This document shows, piece after piece, positions 62,070 through 64,000 of a stretch of DNA of 64,000 bases. The position numbers and the translations under genes are program-made. The notes below the pieces were generated by a model. It saw only the letters and a program-made list of their open reading frames with translations. It searched no databases and was not told the DNA's origin. Numbering within the stretch: position 1 is the first letter of the stretch; each line of letters begins with the position of its first letter. This stretch comes from Clostridium polynesiense (lineage in GTDB: Bacteria > Bacillota > Clostridia > Clostridiales > Clostridiaceae), in NCBI RefSeq assembly GCF_000820705.1, contig NZ_CCXI01000154.1:1-64000 (forward strand). The letters are read 5' to 3'.

Positions 62070-63491
62070 ATGAAAAATAATATCGGAGTATACGGATTAG
62101 GAGTTATGGGAAAAAGTTTAGCTTTAAATATCGGCAATCATGGCTATTCTGTTTCCCTTAGAAATAGAAAAAGTCATGTTACCGAGGAATTTATCAAGGA
62201 AAGAGTGAAAGATCAGAAGCTTTTCGGCTTTTATAGTGATGAAGAATTTATAGCTTCTTTAGAGAAACCAAGAAAGATAATTCTAATGGTAAAGGCTGGT
62301 GAGGCTACGGATCAGATTATAGAACAGCTATTACCTCTTTTAGATAAAGAAGATATTTTAATAGAGTGTGGTAACGCTTTTTATAAAGATACAGAGAGAA
62401 GAATGGAAAAATGCAATAAAGAAGGGATAAGATTTTTAGGGGTAGGAGTTTCTGGGGGAGAAACGGGAGCTCTCTTAGGCCCAAGCATTATGCCCTCTGG
62501 AGATAAGGAAGCCTATGGTGAGGTTAAAGAAATATTAGAGGCTATAGCAGCAAAAACTCAAGAGAATGAACCTAGCTGTTCCTACATTGGACCTGGCGGT
62601 TCTGGGCATTTTGTGAAGATGGTTCATAATGGTATTGAATATGGTGATATTCAGATAATATGTGAAGGCTATCAGCTGATGAAAGAAGTTTTGAAGCTTA
62701 CTAATGAAGAGATTAGTAAGGTCTTTGAAAATTGGAATAAGGGAAGGCTTAGTTCCTATCTCATTGAAATAACATCAAAGATATTAAAGGTTAAGGACCC
62801 AATCACAGGAGGCCATTTGGTGGACTCCATATTGGATACAGCGGGACAAAAGGGAACTGGGAAATGGACTACAATGGAAAGCTTAGAAATGGGAGTTGCG
62901 GCTCCTACCATTGGAGAGTCGGTTTTTGCAAGGATTCTTTCCTCAAAGAAGGGTGAGAGGGTAAGTGCTAGCAAGGTATTCTCAACTAATAGAATAAAAG
63001 AGGTTAAGGATAGGGATGGCTTCCTGAAAGATATTGAAAAGGCATTGTACATATCAAAGGTTATATCCTATGCTCAAGGCTTCACTCTTTTAAGAGAAGC
63101 TTCGGAATCTAATGGCTGGAATCTTGATTATGGCAGGATAGCCCTCCTTTGGAGAGAAGGTTGTATAATTAGAGCATCTTTCTTAAAGGACATTAATGAA
63201 GTTTACAAGAAGGATCCTAATTGTATAAACCTAATGGTTAGTGAGAGGTTTTCAAAAGAAATAACAGATGGTGAAGATGCCTTGAGAAGAGTAGCTATTG
63301 CTGCTATAGAAAATGGCGTTTACATTCCATGTATCTCTAGTGCATTGAATTATTTTGACGGTTATAGCAGTGAAAGACTACCTGCTAATTTATTGCAGGC
63401 TCAAAGAGATTACTTTGGGGCTCATACTTATCAAAGAATAGATAGAGATATTGAAGAAGTATTCCATACCGATTGGGAGGCTTTAACTTAG
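62070..63491 (+). CDS. gnd: 6-phosphogluconate dehydrogenase (decarboxylating)
   Basis: This 473-aa protein has the nucleotide-binding fingerprint GLGVMG (9-14), the GVGVSGGETGA block, and the catalytic Lys in HFVKMVHNGIEYGD. The all-helical C-terminal domain follows. It converts 6-phosphogluconate to ribulose 5-phosphate. Its place in the sigma-54 PTS operon suggests that the imported compound is converted to 6-phosphogluconate. Confidence 0.93.
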   Translation: MKNNIGVYGLGVMGKSLALNIGNHGYSVSLRNRKSHVTEEFIKERVKDQKLFGFYSDEEFIASLEKPRKIILMVKAGEATDQIIEQLLPLLDKEDILIECGNAFYKDTERRMEKCNKEGIRFLGVGVSGGETGALLGPSIMPSGDKEAYGEVKEILEAIAAKTQENEPSCSYIGPGGSGHFVKMVHNGIEYGDIQIICEGYQLMKEVLKLTNEEISKVFENWNKGRLSSYLIEITSKILKVKDPITGGHLVDSILDTAGQKGTGKWTTMESLEMGVAAPTIGESVFARILSSKKGERVSASKVFSTNRIKEVKDRDGFLKDIEKALYISKVISYAQGFTLLREASESNGWNLDYGRIALLWREGCIIRASFLKDINEVYKKDPNCINLMVSERFSKEITDGEDALRRVAIAAIENGVYIPCISSALNYFDGYSSERLPANLLQAQRDYFGAHTYQRIDRDIEEVFHTDWEALT

Positions 63492-63528
63492 GAAGTTTAA
63501 TATTAGAAGCTTCAAAAGGAGACTTAAA

Positions 63529-63786
63529 ATGAAAATATTTTTAATTCTAATAGCTTTATGTGTAATAGTAACGGGAATAGAATATTTATTTAAATACCGT
63601 AGGATAAAAAACACGAAGGATAAAATTATTCAGCTCCAAAATCAGATAAAGATTGGAGACAATATATTACTGGGCCCTGGAATCTATGGACAAGTTCTTA
63701 ACATCCATGACAAAACTGCGGTGATAAAAGTGAGTGAGGGTGTGGAAATTACTGTAGACAGATTCTCAATTGTTAAACTAGTATAG
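63529..63786 (+). CDS. yajC: YajC-like membrane protein
   Basis: This 85-aa protein has one N-terminal helix (~3-20) and a small beta domain (GDNILLGPGIYGQVLNIHDKTAVIKV) of YajC type. YajC normally accompanies SecDF in protein export. Here it follows a PTS/gnd operon without secDF, so its role is unclear. AAAAGGAG precedes the ATG. Confidence 0.75.
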   Translation: MKIFLILIALCVIVTGIEYLFKYRRIKNTKDKIIQLQNQIKIGDNILLGPGIYGQVLNIHDKTAVIKVSEGVEITVDRFSIVKLV

Positions 63787-63796
63787 AGGCTTCTAG

Positions 63797-63840
63797 AAAA
63801 ATAGACTTATATCAATCACGATATAGGTCTATTTTATGAT
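63797..63840 (+). terminator. Terminator of sigma-54 PTS operon
   Basis: AAAATAGACTTATATC (63797-63812 region) pairs with GATATAGGTCTATTTT (63820-63835) with one G-T, a 16-bp stem, followed by ATGATATTTT. Confidence 0.85.
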
Positions 63841-63930
63841 ATTTTAAAATATTTTCACTATATTAAATCTACTAATATTTCCTAATAATATATTAAAGTA
63901 TATAATATAATTAAAGTTAGGAGGATTGAC

Positions 63931-64000
63931 GTGCTGAGAATTACAAAAGTGTATAATAATTTAGTTGAAAAATGTAGAAATATTGCTATAAGTGATATTG
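63931..64000 (+). CDS. Start of gene cut off at window edge, possible sigma-54 activator
   Basis: GTG 63931 follows AGGAGG (63919-63924) by 6 bases and an open frame continues to the end (MLRITKVYNNLVEKCRNIAI...). Its first residues resemble the start of LevR/DagR-like sigma-54 activators (M-x-R-I-x-K-V-Y-x-x-L), which would fit the promoter at 58197. Only 23 residues are visible, so this is weak. Confidence 0.4.
   Translation, partial: MLRITKVYNNLVEKCRNIAISDI

Overview
The window is AT-rich, with strong Shine-Dalgarno sites (AAGGAGG), densely packed operons and gene families typical of an anaerobic Clostridium-like Firmicute: type VIIb secretion, several phosphotransferase (PTS) systems, YesMN two-component regulation, LacI and GntR regulators. 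No rRNA, tRNA, CRISPR array, transposase or phage gene was seen. Nearly all genes lie on the + strand; the exceptions are one MFS transporter, one EamA transporter and one 56-aa membrane protein. Layout: (1) 1-17100 is a type VIIb secretion (T7SSb) island. It holds FHA protein, ParA/CpaE-like ATPase, EsaB, EssC, EsxA, an M16-peptidase-like protein, an LXG toxin gene with a one-base frameshift followed by two candidate membrane immunity proteins, small helical targeting partners (Lap type), and a second toxin module. That module is built like staphylococcal TslA: an N-terminal lipase with a C-terminal helical targeting region, small partners before it and lipoproteins around it. (2) 17160-18860 is satD plus a DUF3307 membrane protein behind an array of five TGCAT motifs. 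(3) 18904-26930 is a divergent MFS/GntR pair followed by an unusual operon: two COG2159 amidohydrolases, a complete mannose-family PTS, an eIF2B-like protein and a BtpA-family TIM barrel. (4) 27198-28388 is an MFS transporter whose 3' end runs into a heptanucleotide repeat. (5) 28578-38512 is a glycan operon: ABC binding protein and two permeases without an ATPase, LacI, a GH3 glycosidase and a GH94/GH149/GH161-type phosphorylase. (6) 38733-48454 is a second ABC sugar operon with its own ATPase, a sugar isomerase, a YesM kinase, a membrane-anchored binding protein, a YesN regulator and MgtC. (7) 48611-54454 is an XRE membrane regulator, then a PRD regulator with an ascorbate-type PTS and a stand-alone TrpA-like barrel. 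(8) 54553-57994 is a mixed set: K+ channel, broken NUDIX gene, small membrane protein, DHFR-fold protein and EamA transporter with a possible leader attenuator. (9) 58197-63840 is a second mannose-family PTS operon behind a sigma-54 -24/-12 promoter, with an M20 hydrolase, a 6-phosphogluconate dehydrogenase and YajC. A cut-off gene at the right edge could be its sigma-54 activator. Four genes (LXG toxin, lipoprotein paralogue, NUDIX, PTS IIA) each need exactly one extra base at a short A or T run to become full length. This shared pattern points to sequencing or assembly errors at least as much as to real decay. The best candidates for undescribed biology are the PTS/amidohydrolase/eIF2B-like/BtpA operon, the sigma-54 PTS-M20-6PGDH operon, the PTS plus TrpA-like barrel, and the TslA-like lipase module. 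All functions are inferred from sequence reading alone; no database search was run.
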